This document shows positions 1-4,718 of a DNA stretch of 5,745 nt, piece by piece (the first letter of the stretch is position 1; every line of letters begins with the position of its first letter). The stretch spans positions 1-5,745 of the forward strand of contig SKWV01000379.1 of assembly GCA_007128755.1 (NCBI GenBank). The letters run 5' to 3'. Both the position numbers and the translations under genes were made by a program. The notes beneath the pieces are model-generated. The model searched no databases. It was not told the DNA's origin and saw only the letters and a list, made by a program, of their open reading frames with translations. The stretch is from Trueperaceae bacterium. GTDB taxonomy: Bacteria > Deinococcota > Deinococci > Deinococcales > Trueperaceae.

Positions 1-68
1 CGCCGCCATGAGCACGCCCACGATCAGGAGCGTCCAGCCGACGAGCGAACGTGCACGCCGGGTCGCCA
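1..68. repeat. Terminal direct repeat, left copy
   Basis: Bases 1-68 are identical to 5678-5745, with no mismatch over 68 bases. The repeat lies inside one coding sequence and keeps its frame. It therefore looks like the overlap of a circular molecule (unit length 5677) rather than an inserted element. No flanking inverted repeat or attachment-site core is visible. Confidence 0.95.
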
Positions 69-69
69 T
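1..69 (-). CDS. 5' end of four-helix membrane protein (continues at right edge)
   Basis: This is the first 23 codons of the membrane protein described at 5330-5745. Translation starts at the ATG read from 69 down to 67 and gives MATRRARSLVGW, followed by a hydrophobic stretch, up to the left edge. The start is convincing because GGAGGAGG (75-82, minus strand) lies 5 bases upstream. Bases 1-68 equal 5678-5745 and the codon phase is the same in both copies, so joining the ends gives one uninterrupted gene of 138 codons plus stop. The N-terminus is basic (two Arg pairs before the first helix), as usual for a cytoplasmic N-terminus. Function is unknown. Confidence 0.7.
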   Translation of the reverse strand, partial: MATRRARSLVGWTLLIVGVLMAA

Positions 70-201
70 CGGAACCTCCTCCGCCGCCGGGCGTCCACGA
101 CGCCTGCCTCTGCTCCGCGCCAGCCGATGGCGGCGATCCGGGTCCATTGTCGGGAGCCGACCCAGGGGCGCGTGTCCCGCATCAGGTTCGTAGGGGCACG
201 C

Positions 202-219
202 TGCCGGATCATCCCGGCA
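202..219. promoter_or_regulatory. Palindrome TGCCGG-N6-CCGGCA
   Basis: A perfect six-base inverted repeat with a six-base spacer lies in the divergent intergenic region. The size and symmetry suit a dimeric regulator, but short G/C palindromes are frequent in DNA this GC-rich. No second copy was seen in the window. Confidence 0.25.
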
Positions 220-254
220 ACTCGGAGGTTGGGCGTTCGATCTGCACGGTTGCT

Positions 255-277
255 GGGAGCGGCTGCTCCCGAGCCGC
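255..277. promoter_or_regulatory. Two overlapping, mutually exclusive inverted repeats
   Basis: GGGAGC (255-260) pairs with GCTCCC (265-270) around a four-base loop. GCGGCT (259-264) pairs with AGCCGC (272-277) around a seven-base loop. The two stems share bases and could not form together. If transcription starts at 303, as the promoter spacing suggests, they lie upstream of the transcript and could act only as DNA. Chance is a real possibility at this GC content. Confidence 0.25.
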
Positions 278-290
278 CGCCTCGCGCTGC

Positions 291-296
291 TATCGT
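291..296 (+). promoter_or_regulatory. -10-like TATCGT, leaderless arrangement for the gene at 303
   Basis: TATCGT is followed by exactly six bases and then the ATG at 303. No Shine-Dalgarno precedes that ATG. TAnnnT about seven bases before the first transcribed base is the usual actinobacterial -10 element, so a transcript would start at or next to the ATG. The same spacing occurs before the genes at 1251 and 4719. No clear -35 was seen. Confidence 0.45.
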
Positions 297-302
297 CATC
301 CC

Positions 303-507
303 ATGCCTCACACGGCGCTCCTCGAACGCGACGAGCAGCTCCGTCGTCTGCGCTCGCACCTGACGCACGCCGCGTCGGGCAGCGGCGCCATGGTGTTCGT
401 CGGAGGCGAGGCCGGGATCGGCAAGTCGGCGCTCGTGCGGCGCTTCTGCGAGGACGCCCTGCGCACGGCCCGGGTGCTGATTGAGGGATGTGACGCCATG
501 CAGACGC
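303..507 (+). pseudogene. N-terminal fragment of AAA/LuxR-type ATPase regulator
   Basis: The start resembles the large LuxR-type transcriptional regulators (about 900-1000 residues) and related ATPases of actinobacteria: LLERDEQLRRLRSHL, a short linker, then the beta strand and P-loop MVFVGGEAGIGKSALV. The Walker A motif GEAGIGKS is at residues 35-42, and the strand VLIEGCDAMQT follows, as in that family. After about codon 68 the resemblance stops. There is no Walker B, sensor region, TPR-like middle or C-terminal helix-turn-helix anywhere downstream. The fragment could bind nucleotide only poorly and cannot regulate DNA as a LuxR protein. The family assignment is firm for the P-loop and likely for the LuxR subgroup; the cut point is accurate to about ten codons. 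Confidence 0.65.
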
Positions 508-1058
508 GCCAGCACGGCCGTCGCCCACTCCGTGATCACGTCGGGCCACGCTGCTGGTGCCGACGGCACGACCACGAGCCCGGGCACGCTTGGGGACCTG
601 ACCCGGGTCGAGCCGACGCTCGAACAACTCGACGCCCTGCGGGCGGTGCTCGCCCCCTTCGAGCACGTCGACGCCGCGGAGGCCACCGGCTCGAACGCTT
701 CAGCGACTGCATGAGCGGCCCTCAAGGGGCGCAGGGCATCCACTTCACACACGGCGAACGGATCGGCGATCCGACGCTCGACCTCCTGCGCCCGGAGGTG
801 CTGATGTACGAGCCACGCCCCGACGGCAGCCTGCGCCTGATCGGCGCCGAGTACCTGGTGTTCCAGCAGTCCTGGCACGACGCCGGCAATGGCGCCCCGC
901 CCGTGCTGCTCGGGCTCGAGTTCACGCTCAACACGACCCTGCTCGACGAGCCCTTCTACGCGCTGCACGTTTGGGTGTGGCGGAACAATCCACTCGGGCT
1001 CTTCGCGAACTGGAACCCGCTGGTGCGATGCGCGCACGCGACCACGCACGGCGGCTGA
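303..1058 (+). CDS. Composite open frame: ATPase N-terminus joined to exported-protein C-terminus
   Basis: One uninterrupted frame of 251 codons plus stop runs from the ATG at 303 to the TGA at 1056-1058, so automatic annotation will call a single protein. I do not believe it is one native gene. Residues 1 to about 68 are an AAA/LuxR-type ATPase start. The middle (roughly codons 69-129) is Arg/His/Pro-rich with the composition of an out-of-frame shadow; in that stretch the frame at 544-690 carries the protein-like sequence. From about codon 130 (GLERFSDCMSG) to the end it is the C-terminal part of a different, probable exported protein. The frame results from a truncation plus a one-base frameshift. 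Whether the hybrid is translated is unknown. Confidence 0.5.
   Translation: MPHTALLERDEQLRRLRSHLTHAASGSGAMVFVGGEAGIGKSALVRRFCEDALRTARVLIEGCDAMQTRQHGRRPLRDHVGPRCWCRRHDHEPGHAWGPDPGRADARTTRRPAGGARPLRARRRRGGHRLERFSDCMSGPQGAQGIHFTHGERIGDPTLDLLRPEVLMYEPRPDGSLRLIGAEYLVFQQSWHDAGNGAPPVLLGLEFTLNTTLLDEPFYALHVWVWRNNPLGLFANWNPLVRCAHATTHGG
544..1058 (+). pseudogene. Uncharacterised probable exported protein, frameshifted
   Basis: The two halves are in different frames. From about 544 to 690 one frame reads LDALRAVLAPFEHVDAAEATG. From about 693 to the TGA at 1058 another reads ERFSDCMSGPQGAQGIHFTH, then RIGDPTLDLLRPEVLMYEP, then HVWVWRNNPLGLFANWNP. This matches my memory of an uncharacterised, usually secreted bacterial family with a Cys near the centre, a G-x-H-F/Y motif, PE-x-L-x-YEP, and a closing WxWxxNPxGxFxxWNP with a late Cys. 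Inserting one base at 'ggctcgaa' (about 689-696; for example Tyr 'tac' restored from 'tc') joins the halves into ATGYERFSD, the expected sequence. No credible signal peptide or start is visible upstream, so the 5' end is also damaged near 500-545. Function of the family is unknown. A sequencing error could explain the frameshift but not the missing start. Confidence 0.6.
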
Positions 1059-1059
1059 C

Positions 1060-1176
1060 GGCGTCCCGCCACGGTTCGGCTCCGCGATCGCTGGTGGGCG
1101 TGTGCGCTTGCTCAGCGAGGACCTCCACGCAGGCCAGTCCGTTCGTGGTCTCACCATCGTCGACCCCTTCCGCTGA
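1060..1176 (+). pseudogene. Possible C-terminal remnant of an unidentified gene
   Basis: From 1060 to the TGA at 1174-1176 one plus-strand frame reads like real protein: PPRFGSAIAGGRVRLLSED, then GLTIVDPFR and the stop. It has alternating hydrophobic residues, few Arg/Ser/Pro runs and mostly G/C third positions, unlike the shadow frames around it. It has no start of its own. Upstream of 1060 this frame turns into the shadow of the exported-protein gene. I do not recognise the family. It may be the tail of a truncated gene joined next to the previous stop, or a chance open stretch. Confidence 0.3.
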
Positions 1177-1238
1177 TGCCGCGCGGCCAAGGCCTTCAGC
1201 CCGGGCCCGCGAGGCGACCTCGAGGCATGCCGAGCGTG

Positions 1239-1244
1239 TAGCCT
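1239..1244 (+). promoter_or_regulatory. -10-like TAGCCT, leaderless arrangement for the DinB-like gene
   Basis: TAGCCT is followed by exactly six bases and then the ATG at 1251. No purine-rich ribosome binding site is present in the 20 bases before the ATG. The spacing matches that before 303 and 4719 and predicts a transcript beginning at or beside the start codon. No convincing -35 was seen. Confidence 0.45.
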
Positions 1245-1250
1245 CTCGAC

Positions 1251-1739
1251 ATGGAGACGCTCCCGACCGGATTTCGCTACCGTGGCGCACGCGCGTTGGT
1301 CCTGTTGCACGAGCGCCACATGCGGCGCTTCCTCCTCGCCTGGCGCGACGCCGATGCCGCGGACCTCGTCCTCCCCGAGACGACGGACATCGACTACGCC
1401 TCCCGAGCGGCGCTGCTTCGGCACGTGTTCGGCGCCGCCGGCAACTACATTCGCTGGATGACGGCGCAGCTCGAACTCCCCGATCCCGCCCTCGATGAGC
1501 CGCCCGATGTCGACACCATCGCGGTGCGCGCCGACGACTACCTCGAGCATCTCCTGGAACGCTGGCGCACACCGCTCGCCGACGTTCCCGTCGAGCGCTT
1601 CGGTGATCGCACGTATCCGGTGTGGGGCGTCGCTTCGACGGTCGAGGGTGTCCTCGAGCACGCCGTGATGCACCCCATCCGGCACACGTTCCAGCTCGAG
1701 GAGCTGATGGGGCACGACCTCCCGCCCACTGGCGAGTGA
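1251..1739 (+). CDS. DinB-like domain protein
   Basis: This is an intact 162-residue protein of the DinB/YfiT-like four-helix superfamily, whose members bind a divalent metal. Some are thiol-dependent transferases; many have no known role. Visible features are an opening helix with LLHERHMRRFLLAW, a second helix with LLRHVFGAAGNYIRWM (His58 is a candidate metal ligand), and a C-terminal helix EHAVMHPIRHTFQLEELM carrying His137, His141 and His145, the usual place for the paired ligands. Length is normal for the family. The ATG at 1251 is supported by the TAGCCT-N6 spacing upstream and by the protein starting just before the first helix. It converges with the hydrolase gene at 1742, with only two bases between the stop codons. 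The substrate cannot be told from sequence. Confidence 0.75.
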   Translation: METLPTGFRYRGARALVLLHERHMRRFLLAWRDADAADLVLPETTDIDYASRAALLRHVFGAAGNYIRWMTAQLELPDPALDEPPDVDTIAVRADDYLEHLLERWRTPLADVPVERFGDRTYPVWGVASTVEGVLEHAVMHPIRHTFQLEELMGHDLPPTGE

Positions 1740-1753
1740 GCCTACGTGGGCTC
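1738..1753. terminator. Small hairpin between convergent genes
   Basis: GAGCCT-ACGT-GGGCTC can form a six-pair stem (one G-U pair) with a four-base loop. It covers the junction of the two convergent stop codons (1737-1739 plus, 1742-1744 minus). There is no T-tract on either side. It may serve as a shared weak transcription end. The stem is short, so confidence is low. Confidence 0.25.
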
Positions 1754-2584
1754 GCCGAAGAAGGCGAGGAGGTGCTCGGCGACCAGCTCGGGGGCCAGGA
1801 CGTTTGCCGCGTGCGCCTGCCCCTCGAGGACTGCGATGCGCGCGCCGGGCACCGTGTCAGCGACGAGGCGAAGGTCAGCGGCCGTGCGAACGTCGGCAAG
1901 CACGTTCTTGAGGGGTTCGTTGCCCTCGAGCAGGAGCGTGGGTACGTTCATCTTCGCGGCCCGGCTGGCATCGAAGAGCTGCTCTGGAGTGGCACGCAGT
2001 TCGCGCGGCAGCGTAGGTGCGGCTGCGACGTACGCGGCCCAGGAAGGCTGGGCGCGCATGGTGGCGATGTCGTCGTCCCCTAGGCCGAACGCCTCGCGGA
2101 AGAACGTCTCCACCAGCCCGTCGCCGTCCCCGGCCGTCAGCAGCGCGTCCAGGCGCGCGTGCAGCTCCGGCGTGACGACGACCGCCGCGGCGGTGATCCC
2201 TGGCTCGTACAACGCGAGCCGGCGCACGTTCTGCGTCAGCGCCGCCGCGCCGAGTGCGAAGGTGGCGCCGCTGGAGAACCCGTAGACGTCGGTCCTCGAG
2301 CCGGAGTCCGCGGCTACGGCATCGATGACCGCAGCGACGTCCTCGAACTCCCGCTGGGGGGCGTAGTCGGGCCCGTCGCCGCTGGCGCCACGCCCCCGGC
2401 GATCCATCGCGTGGATGGTGAAGTGCGGCTCCAGGTAGGGTAGGAGGGCCTCCCAGTGCGTGTGGTCGCCGAGTCCACCGTGAACCAACAGCAGCGGCGG
2501 TCCATCACCACTCGTGAAGAAACCGATCTGGGCCCCGTCGCGAGAGGTCACCAACGTCAGCGTTGCTTCGTCTCCGGGACGCAG
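1742..2584 (-). CDS. Alpha/beta hydrolase, tandem paralogue 1 (probable CTG start)
   Basis: This is an alpha/beta-hydrolase-fold protein, 280 residues from the CTG at 2584 or 270 from the TTG at 2554. Visible motifs in order: LLLVHGGLGDH (oxyanion-hole HGG), MDRRGRGASG, YGFSSGA (nucleophile Ser in GxSxG), LLLEGNEP (probable acid Glu), and VLEGQAH (catalytic His), ending in LLAFFGEPT. All triad positions are present, so it should be active, probably as an esterase or similar hydrolase; the substrate is unknown. It is about 81% identical (222 of 274 aligned residues, counted by eye) to the gene at 2620-3444. Alignment with that copy puts GGGGAGGG (2590-2597) and a five-base spacer before CTG exactly where the other has ATG. 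No Shine-Dalgarno precedes the TTG or the GTG at 2551. A six-codon insertion (1871-1888) lies between the acid and the His. It is probably cotranscribed with its neighbour, 35 bases away. Confidence 0.82.
   Translation of the reverse strand: MRPGDEATLTLVTSRDGAQIGFFTSGDGPPLLLVHGGLGDHTHWEALLPYLEPHFTIHAMDRRGRGASGDGPDYAPQREFEDVAAVIDAVAADSGSRTDVYGFSSGATFALGAAALTQNVRRLALYEPGITAAAVVVTPELHARLDALLTAGDGDGLVETFFREAFGLGDDDIATMRAQPSWAAYVAAAPTLPRELRATPEQLFDASRAAKMNVPTLLLEGNEPLKNVLADVRTAADLRLVADTVPGARIAVLEGQAHAANVLAPELVAEHLLAFFGEPT
1871..1888 (-). repeat. 18-base in-frame insertion relative to the sister gene
   Basis: Paralogue 1 reads LADVRTAADLRLVAD where paralogue 2 reads HADVRLVAD, a difference of six codons. 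The surrounding DNA shows an imperfect repeat with an 18-base period: GCCGACGTTCGC followed by GCTGACCTTCGC, with two mismatches. This suggests a slipped-strand tandem duplication in this copy. The change lies between the probable catalytic acid and the catalytic His. Confidence 0.55.
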
Positions 2585-2589
2585 CGAGG

Positions 2590-2597
2590 CCCTCCCC
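2590..2597 (-). promoter_or_regulatory. Ribosome binding site placing paralogue 1 start at CTG 2584
   Basis: GGGGAGGG on the minus strand is followed by five bases and CTG (2584-2582). Paralogue 2 has the same GGGGAGGG, the same five-base spacing and ATG at 3444. The 21 bases from the end of this site into the reading frame align without a gap, with ATG replaced by CTG. This argues that the ancestral start lay here. Confidence 0.6.
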
Positions 2598-2619
2598 TGA
2601 AGTCCCCGTATCAGAGCCC

Positions 2620-3444
2620 CTACGAGGACTCGCCGAAGAAGGCGAGGAGGTGCTCGGCGACGAGTTCAGGAGCGAGGAAATCGGCCGAGTGTGCCTGCCC
2701 CTCGAGGACCGCGATGCGCGCGCCGGGCACCGCGTCGGCCACCAGCCTGACGTCGGCGTGCAAGCTCTCGGGGCTCTCGCTGCCCTCCAGCAGCAGCGTG
2801 GGCACGGTCACGTTCGCGGCCTGGCTGGCATCGAACAGCTCCTCGGGAGCGTTGCGAAGCTCCCGCGGCAGGGTGGGTGCCGCGTCGACGCGTGCGGGCC
2901 AAGAGGGCTGGGCGCGCATGGTCGCAATGTCGTCATCACCGAGCCCGAGCGCTTCGCGGAAGAACGCTTCCACCACGCCGTCGCCGTCCCCGGCCGCTAG
3001 CAGCGCCTCGAGTCGTGCGTCGAGTTCGGGACTGACGAGATCCGCCACGTCGGTGATCCCTGGCTCGTACAACGCGAGCCGGCGTACGTTCGACGTCAGC
3101 GCGGCCGCGCCGAGCGCGAAGGTGGCACCGTTGGAGACCCCGTAGACGTTGGTCGTCGAGCCGGAGTCCTCGGCAACGGCGTCGATGACGGCAGCGACGT
3201 CCTCGAACTCCCGCTGGGGGGCGTAGTCGGGCCCGTCGCCGCTGGCGCCCCGGCCCCGGCGATCCATCGCGTGGACGGTGAAGTGCGGCTCCAGGTAGGG
3301 CCGCAACGCACCCCAGCGCGTGTGGTCTCCGAGTCCACCGTGGACCAGCAGCAACGGCGGCCCGTCACCACTCGTGAAGTAACCGATCTCGGTCCCGTCG
3401 CGAGAGGTCACCTGCGTCAGCGTTGCTTCGTCTCGGTGTGGCAT
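2620..3444 (-). CDS. Alpha/beta hydrolase, tandem paralogue 2
   Basis: This is an intact 274-residue alpha/beta hydrolase with the same motifs as its downstream copy: LLLVHGGLGDH, MDRRGRGASG, YGVSNGA (nucleophile in GxSxG), LLLEGSES (probable acid Glu) and VLEGQAH (His). The nucleophile elbow differs from the copy (VSN against FSS), as do several residues after GIT, so substrate preference may differ. The start is the ATG at 3444 (MPHRDEATL), because GGGGAGGG (3450-3457) sits five bases upstream. A GTG at 3465 is also in frame but would place that Shine-Dalgarno inside the gene. A TTGACT/TACGGT promoter lies just upstream. It is the first gene of a probable two-gene operon with paralogue 1. 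Role unknown beyond hydrolase; members of this fold also include lyases and non-catalytic forms. Confidence 0.88.
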   Translation of the reverse strand: MPHRDEATLTQVTSRDGTEIGYFTSGDGPPLLLVHGGLGDHTRWGALRPYLEPHFTVHAMDRRGRGASGDGPDYAPQREFEDVAAVIDAVAEDSGSTTNVYGVSNGATFALGAAALTSNVRRLALYEPGITDVADLVSPELDARLEALLAAGDGDGVVEAFFREALGLGDDDIATMRAQPSWPARVDAAPTLPRELRNAPEELFDASQAANVTVPTLLLEGSESPESLHADVRLVADAVPGARIAVLEGQAHSADFLAPELVAEHLLAFFGESS

Positions 3445-3449
3445 CGAGT

Positions 3450-3457
3450 CCCTCCCC
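3450..3457 (-). promoter_or_regulatory. Ribosome binding site fixing the paralogue 2 start
   Basis: GGGGAGGG lies five bases upstream of the ATG at 3444. It decides between that ATG and the in-frame GTG at 3465, in favour of the ATG. Confidence 0.7.
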
Positions 3458-3465
3458 TCGCGCAC

Positions 3466-3496
3466 ACCGTAGCGACCGCGGGTGGCCGCGAGTCAA
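3466..3496 (-). promoter_or_regulatory. Candidate promoter for the hydrolase pair
   Basis: On the minus strand TTGACT (3496-3491) and TACGGT (3471-3466) resemble -35 and -10 elements, separated by 19 bases, slightly longer than the 17-18 ideal. A start about seven bases downstream would give a short leader containing the Shine-Dalgarno at 3450-3457. The region upstream of paralogue 1 keeps a TACGGG but no TTGAC-like partner, so this is probably the only strong promoter for the pair. Confidence 0.45.
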
Positions 3497-3624
3497 GCGA
3501 TCAGGCAACGTTCTGGGCTCGCGCCTTGGAGTCCGCGACGGTGCCGCGCGTCCTGGTCGCCGGCCTGTGGTGGGGAGGGCGGTGCGACGTCGAGCCAACC
3601 GACGTCCAGCAAGCAGCGTCGCCG
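3497..3624. other. Intergenic spacer
   Basis: These 128 bases lie between the hydrolase promoter and the hairpin after the oxidoreductase. No frame shows recognisable protein and no further signal was found. Confidence 0.5.
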
Positions 3625-3647
3625 GTCGATCGTCCATTACGATCGGC
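3625..3647 (-). terminator. Hairpin after the oxidoreductase stop
   Basis: GTCGATCGT (3625-3633) pairs with ACGATCGGC (3639-3647) around a five-base loop, giving a nine-pair stem with one G-U pair. It begins three bases past the stop codon of the oxidoreductase (TGA, 3653-3651, minus). There is no T-tract after it, which is common for hairpin ends in GC-rich actinobacteria. It would insulate the hydrolase promoter from upstream transcription. Confidence 0.5.
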
Positions 3648-3650
3648 AGC

Positions 3651-4346
3651 TCACGCGTCGACCTTGACGGCGCGGCCGTCGCGCAAGGAGCGGTTGGCCG
3701 CGACCACGGCGGCGACCGCAGCGCGCCCGTCCACTCCGCCGACGACCGGGGTGGCACTGGCTCGGATGCAGTCGACGAAGTGGGCCGCCTCGGCGCGGTA
3801 CGCCTCGGCGAAGCGCTCGCGCCACGATGTGAAGTGTGGCCCCACGGCGCCGCCCTCGCGCGTCACGCGGACGGCCCCTGGGCTGCGGATGTCGCCGGCG
3901 AACAGCAGCCCTCGCTCGCCGACGATCTCGGCGCGCGCGTCGTAACCGTACTCGGAGGGGCAGACGCCGTCGATGATGCCGAAGGCGCCGTTGCGCATGC
4001 TGGCGCTCACGACCGCGACGTCATAGAACTCGGGCAGCGTGCTGCGAAGATCGGGCCGCTTGAGAGCACCGGCGCGGGCGTGCACCTCCTCGTACTCGGA
4101 GCCCGCCAGCCAACGCACGGTGTCGAAATCGTGACTGTTGACCTCGGCGAGCATGCCGTTGCTCGTGGCCATGTCGTTCGCCCACGCGGGCGGCAGCCCC
4201 GGACCGCGTGTCAGGGAACGGACCATGATCGGCGCGCCGATGGCGCCGTCGTCGAGTTGTTGCTTTGCCTGGACGAAGGGTGGGTCGAAGCGGCGCATGA
4301 ACGCCACCTGGAGGACGACCGAGGCGCGCTCGCAGGCGCCGATCAT
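3651..4346 (-). CDS. Gfo/Idh/MocA-family oxidoreductase, N-terminally truncated
   Basis: The 231 residues form the C-terminal two thirds of a Gfo/Idh/MocA dehydrogenase, a family that oxidises sugars and inositols with NAD(P). Visible are the end of the Rossmann domain (ACERASVVLQVAFMRRFDP), the substrate domain with GMLAEVNSHDFDTVRWLAG containing the likely catalytic His72, then FGIIDGVCPSEYGYDARAE and a closing helix before AVKVDA. Family members are usually 330-350 residues, so about 110 residues are missing, including the GxGxxG nucleotide-binding loop and the EKP motif. The fragment cannot bind cofactor normally. Codons just before the ATG (Asp-Ala-Met-Ile) still fit the family, so the ATG is an internal Met and the break lies between about 4353 and 4384, beside the transposase fragment. 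The closest known type is myo-inositol 2-dehydrogenase-like, but the exact substrate is unknown. It is most likely a dead remnant. Confidence 0.75.
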   Translation of the reverse strand: MIGACERASVVLQVAFMRRFDPPFVQAKQQLDDGAIGAPIMVRSLTRGPGLPPAWANDMATSNGMLAEVNSHDFDTVRWLAGSEYEEVHARAGALKRPDLRSTLPEFYDVAVVSASMRNGAFGIIDGVCPSEYGYDARAEIVGERGLLFAGDIRSPGAVRVTREGGAVGPHFTSWRERFAEAYRAEAAHFVDCIRASATPVVGGVDGRAAVAAVVAANRSLRDGRAVKVDA

Positions 4347-4383
4347 GGCGTCCGGCCCTGACGGGGGGTACCTCCGGCGCGCA

Positions 4384-4656
4384 CTACGCCGCCGCCAAGG
4401 GGGGCGTCGCCGCTTGCGCCCGCGTGTTCGCCAGCGCCCAGCGTGCGCGCAGCGTCGGCGAGGTGGGGGTGTAGGACGGCCGGTGGTGCCATGCGGCTTT
4501 GATCAGCAAGCGACGCGCGTGGGCGTTGCCGGTTCGGGTGAGACCACCTTGGGAGCGCGATTGGCCGGTTGAGTTCTCGGTGGGTACGAGCCCGAGGTAC
4601 GAGCCGATGCGGCGGCCGTCGAGCCTGGTCCAGTCGCCGATCTCGACGGTCAGCAC
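4384..4656 (-). mobile_element. IS110-family transposase, C-terminal fragment
   Basis: About 90 codons encode the Transposase_20-type C-terminal domain of IS110-family transposases: VEIGDWTRLDGRRIGSYLGL, then VPTENSTGQSRSQGGLTRTG, then NAHARRLLIKAAWHH. The Ser in ENSTGQSR is in the segment that carries the catalytic serine of this family. The N-terminal RuvC-like DEDD domain is absent: upstream in frame a TAG appears at 4674-4672, six codons before the recognisable part. The 3' end is also abnormal; after RARWALA the sequence drifts and ends early at the TAG at 4386, without the usual NRRLHARW-like tail. The piece is therefore cut at both ends and inactive. IS110 elements lack terminal inverted repeats, so the edges cannot be placed exactly. 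It sits at the break in the oxidoreductase gene and may mark the event that truncated it. Confidence 0.75.
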
Positions 4657-4706
4657 GAACGGCCATATTGTCTAGGCACCCGCCCCGCAGCGATGCCCGC
4701 CGGGCG

Positions 4707-4712
4707 TACCCT
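4707..4712 (+). promoter_or_regulatory. -10-like TACCCT, leaderless arrangement for the GNAT gene
   Basis: TACCCT is followed by exactly six bases and the GTG start at 4719. No Shine-Dalgarno is visible. The spacing equals that before 303 and 1251. No clear -35 is present upstream, where the transposase fragment begins. Confidence 0.45.
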
Positions 4713-4718
4713 GAGACC

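Larger units (their letters stand above)
70..302. other. Intergenic region between divergent genes
   Basis: These 233 bases separate the membrane-protein start (minus, 69) from the ATPase fragment start (plus, 303). Reading frames crossing it are Arg/Pro-rich and show no family resemblance, so I see no gene. It holds the Shine-Dalgarno of the membrane protein (75-82), a perfect six-base inverted repeat at 202-219, two overlapping inverted repeats at 255-277, and the -10-like TATCGT at 291-296. Confidence 0.6.

Noticed and set aside
488..580. Minus-strand stretch reading AAWPDVITEWATAVLARLHG opposite the ATPase/exported-protein junction
   Set aside because: It looks more protein-like than most shadows and could be a scrap of a third gene at the junction, but I cannot assign a family or boundaries, and it overlaps plus-strand coding on both sides.
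24..1715. Very long minus-strand open frame (563 codons)
   Set aside because: It runs antisense through the ATPase fragment, the exported protein and the DinB-like gene. Its product is Arg/His/Ala-rich with no motif; long antisense frames are expected at this GC content.
928..1899. Minus-strand open frame antisense to the DinB-like gene
   Set aside because: It crosses the convergent junction and overlaps the hydrolase end in another frame; the composition is Arg/Ser/Cys-rich and shadow-like.
3423..4361. Plus-strand 312-codon frame opposite the oxidoreductase
   Set aside because: The minus strand carries clear Gfo/Idh/MocA motifs over nearly the whole span; the plus-strand product is a mirror-type shadow with no family features.
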